From the NCBI RefSeq assembly GCF_947500075.1, contig NZ_CANMQS010000001.1, positions 1 to 64,000 of the forward strand: a DNA stretch of 64,000 nucleotides, in the 5' to 3' direction. The notes under the pieces are model-generated. The model saw only the letters and a program-made list of their open reading frames with translations, had not been told where the DNA came from and made no database searches. Both the position numbers and the translations under genes were made by a program. Every line of letters begins with the position of its first letter. Position 1 is the stretch's first letter. This document shows, piece by piece, positions 61,922 to 64,000 of the stretch. This DNA comes from an uncultured Sulfitobacter sp. (lineage in GTDB: Bacteria; Pseudomonadota; Alphaproteobacteria; Rhodobacterales; Rhodobacteraceae).

Positions 61922-63175
61922 ATGACCCTCGCCGATCCTGCTCAGGTTCCCTCCCGTCCCGTGACTGCCCTTGGTGCGCAGTCCACGGCGCGTGTGCGCG
62001 ACATCCGGCTCGACTTCTTCCGGGGCATAGCGATGTTCATCATCCTGATCGCCCATACACCCGGCAATTTCCTGACCTCCTGGATTCCCGCGCGCTGGGG
62101 GTTTTCGGATGCGACAGAGATCTTCGTCTTTTGCTCCGGCATGGCCTCCGCCATCGCCTTCGGCGGCGCGTTTCAGCGCGCGGGCTGGGTGCTGGGCACG
62201 GCGCGGGTCCTGTTCCGCGTCTGGCAAGTGTACTGGGCGCATGTGGGGCTGTTCTTTGCCACGCTGGCGCTGACCGTCTACCTGACGGAACTCGATATCA
62301 CGGGCCGCAACTACTGGGGCCAGCTGAACCTGTGGATGATGTTTGTCGAGAGCGACAAATGGGACAATTCCAACATCCTGCTCAGCTTCATGACCCTGCG
62401 CTATGTGCCGAACTATTTCGACATTCTGCCGATGTATATGATCGTCCTGCTGATCATGCCCATCATCATGCTCTTGGCCCGCGTGAACCTGTGGCTGGTC
62501 GCAGCCTTCGTGGGCTTCGTGTGGATCATGGGCCAAACCGCGTTGCTTCAATCCGTGGGCCTTGGCGCCTACCACTTCGAATTCCCGGCTGAGCCCTGGA
62601 CGGATCGCACATGGTTCTTCAACCCCTTCGGCTGGCAGCTGATCTTCTTCACCGGCTTCGCCTTCATGCGCGGCTGGCTGCCCAAACCGCCCGTCACCTC
62701 CCTGCTGATCGGCATCGCGGCGTTCATCGTGATCGCCAACATCCCGCTGTCCAACATCGGCGTGCGAGAGTTCGGCTTTGACTGGGCCCGCGACTGGCGC
62801 GTGGCCTACAAACCGCTGATCGACAAATCCGATTTCGGCATCCTGCGCTATGTGCATTTCTTGGCCCTCGCCTACCTCGCATGGGTCTTTGCGGGTGACA
62901 AAGGCAGCCGCCTGATGGCCACGGGCACAGGTCTGCTCTCGCGCATCTGGACCCGCATCCTTGCCATCATCCTCAAGGTCGGCCAGCAAAGCCTCGCGGT
63001 TTTCGTGGTCTCCATGTTCACCGCCCGGCTGATGGGGTTTGGCATGGACGTGATGGGCCGCGACACAGGCACCACCCTTCTGATCAATGCCATGGGCGGC
63101 TCAGTGCTGATCGCCGTGGCCTATGCTGCCGGCTGGTTCAAATCCCAGCCCTGGCGCGCTAAGGCCCCCGCATGA
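61922..63175 (+). CDS. opgC: OpgC, membrane protein for succinylation of osmoregulated periplasmic glucans
   Basis: 417 aa with about ten membrane segments. OpgC/acyltransferase-3-like start: RDIRLDFFRGIAMFIILIAHTPGNFLTSWIPARWGFSDATEIFVFCSGMASAIAFG. The C-terminus GQQSLAVFVVSMFTARLMGF also fits. It modifies periplasmic glucans with succinyl groups at the inner membrane. Its stop overlaps the opgG start (ATGA), so the glucan synthesis and modification genes are coupled. Confidence 0.9.
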   Translation: MTLADPAQVPSRPVTALGAQSTARVRDIRLDFFRGIAMFIILIAHTPGNFLTSWIPARWGFSDATEIFVFCSGMASAIAFGGAFQRAGWVLGTARVLFRVWQVYWAHVGLFFATLALTVYLTELDITGRNYWGQLNLWMMFVESDKWDNSNILLSFMTLRYVPNYFDILPMYMIVLLIMPIIMLLARVNLWLVAAFVGFVWIMGQTALLQSVGLGAYHFEFPAEPWTDRTWFFNPFGWQLIFFTGFAFMRGWLPKPPVTSLLIGIAAFIVIANIPLSNIGVREFGFDWARDWRVAYKPLIDKSDFGILRYVHFLALAYLAWVFAGDKGSRLMATGTGLLSRIWTRILAIILKVGQQSLAVFVVSMFTARLMGFGMDVMGRDTGTTLLINAMGGSVLIAVAYAAGWFKSQPWRAKAPA

Positions 63176-64000
63176 TCCGCCGCGATGTCCTCAAAACGCT
63201 GGCCGCCCTGGCGGCTGTGCCAACGGCCGCCTTGGCCGAAGAACCGGGGCTGCGCCTCGGCGATGAGGGCACGGCCTTTGACGCCACCACCGTGCGCACC
63301 CGCGCCCGCGCCATGGCAGCAGAGCCTTATAGACCGCGCCCCGAAATCCCAGAAAGCTGGCGCAATCTGACCTACGACCAGTATCGCAAAATCTGGTTCG
63401 ATGCCCGAAATGCGCTGTGGGAAAACACCGACCGCCCCCAGCGCGTCGATGTCTTCCCGCCGGGTCTCTACTTTCCGCAGGCGGTCGAAGTGAACGTGGT
63501 CGAGGCCAACACCGCCCGTCCGCTGCGCTTTGACATGGGCGTGTTTGATACCACCGATAAATTCCCCGACGTCGAGATTGACGAGACCTTGGGGTATTCC
63601 GGCCTGCGCCTGCGCGCGGAGCTGGAAAAACCCGGCATCTTTCAGGAATATGCCGTCTTCCAAGGGGCAAGCTATTTCCGGGGCATCGGCACCGGCGAAA
63701 TCTACGGGCTGTCCGCGCGCGGCCTCGCGCTCAAAACCGGCGATCCCTCGGGGGAGGAATTCCCCGACTTCACCGCCTTCTGGTTGGAGGCCCCCGCCCC
63801 CGGCGCGCGCACCCAAATCCTGCACGCGCTTCTCGACAGCCCCTCCTGCACCGGTGCCTTCCGGTTTGAGATCACCCACGGCACCGTGCTGCGCATGGCC
63901 GTTGAGGCCGAGATTTTCGCGCGTGAGGACATCACCCATCTGGGCATCGCGCCGCTGACGTCAATGTTTCTGTTCGACGACACCATGCGCCAACGCTTCT
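63172..64000 (+). CDS. opgG: Glucan biosynthesis protein OpgG/MdoG family (3' end outside window)
   Basis: The ATG at 63172 overlaps the opgC stop, and the frame is open to the window end (276 codons seen). N-terminal signal MIRRDVLKTLAALAAVPTAALA with a twin-arginine-like RRDVLK. The mature part shows the OpgG core: LTYDQYRKIWFDARNALWENT, VFPPGLYFPQAVEVNVVE, FQGASYFRGIGTGEIYGLSARGLAL, FPDFTAFWLEAP. It is a periplasmic enzyme of osmoregulated glucan backbone synthesis. Tat export would be like OpgD rather than Sec-exported OpgG; this needs a signal predictor to settle. Confidence 0.9.
   Translation, partial: MIRRDVLKTLAALAAVPTAALAEEPGLRLGDEGTAFDATTVRTRARAMAAEPYRPRPEIPESWRNLTYDQYRKIWFDARNALWENTDRPQRVDVFPPGLYFPQAVEVNVVEANTARPLRFDMGVFDTTDKFPDVEIDETLGYSGLRLRAELEKPGIFQEYAVFQGASYFRGIGTGEIYGLSARGLALKTGDPSGEEFPDFTAFWLEAPAPGARTQILHALLDSPSCTGAFRFEITHGTVLRMAVEAEIFAREDITHLGIAPLTSMFLFDDTMRQRF

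Noticed and set aside
60989..62989. A 666-residue open frame on the minus strand across the TPR and opgC genes
   Set aside because: It is antisense to two clear genes, has His/Gln/Gly-rich composition typical of a GC-rich shadow frame, and shows no domain.
1..64000. CRISPR arrays, rRNA genes, complete insertion sequences
   Set aside because: No regularly spaced repeats with unique spacers, no rRNA-like stretches and no transposase with terminal inverted repeats were found by eye.

Overview
The window looks like a chromosome of the Rhodobacteraceae (Roseobacter group). The right half carries GcrA, a phosphatidylcholine synthase, DUF3775 and DUF3253 proteins and a YcjX/TIGR01620 pair, all in GC-rich codon usage. 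The left ~33.2 kb is an accessory island: visibly lower GC, mixed gene orientations, two tyrosine recombinases, many mobile-element-type small proteins and at least four anti-phage-type systems. It ends against the 3' end of a tRNA-Phe gene (33235-33309, minus strand). I found no repeat of that tRNA end elsewhere in the window, so the far end of the island is probably off the left edge.

Island, left to right: (a) an edge-truncated HTH protein; (b) a two-gene unit (1506-6363) of a Gfo/Idh/MocA oxidoreductase and a very large STAND NTPase with a nucleoside-phosphorylase-like N-terminal part and a C-terminal HD phosphohydrolase; (c) a catalytic-domain-only tyrosine recombinase preceded by a 12-bp inverted repeat; (d) a module at 7.9-13.9 kb with a GT4 glycosyltransferase facing a four-gene operon: queuosine-precursor-type transporter, a second glycosyltransferase resembling the tRNA-queuosine mannosyltransferase in its donor-binding region, a TGT/DpdA-like base-exchange enzyme, and an unknown 585-aa protein; (e) a MASE1 histidine kinase and NarL-type regulator; (f) an Mrr-STAND protein, and an OLD nuclease with an unknown partner; (g) a second integrase, a small possible QueD-like protein and several DUF proteins; (h) YaeQ, a secreted polysaccharide lyase, an XRE regulator and DUF3768; (i) a DRT1-type reverse transcriptase-nitrilase fusion next to the tRNA.

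The most interesting candidate is module (d). A deazaguanine-type base exchanger, a precursor importer and two sugar transferases would together suit a glycosylated 7-deazaguanine modification of DNA (or RNA). A shared palindrome lies upstream of both of its transcription units. This function is inferred from family resemblance and context.

Right half (33.2-64 kb), ordinary core genome: yacG, RNase E/G-family, maf, infA; a nitrilase-family hydrolase, LysR and Sir2; pcs and an acyltransferase; a VOC protein with a wHTH regulator; rpmB; a copper chaperone pair; an O6-alkylguanine methyltransferase; ileS; the YcjX/GNAT/TIGR01620 operon; truA; Nudix; a ketopantoate-reductase-like protein; argF-argD; gcrA; a CAP-RTX exoprotein; a ThDP enzyme with a CaiB/BaiF CoA transferase; a TPR protein; and opgC-opgG (opgG cut by the right edge).
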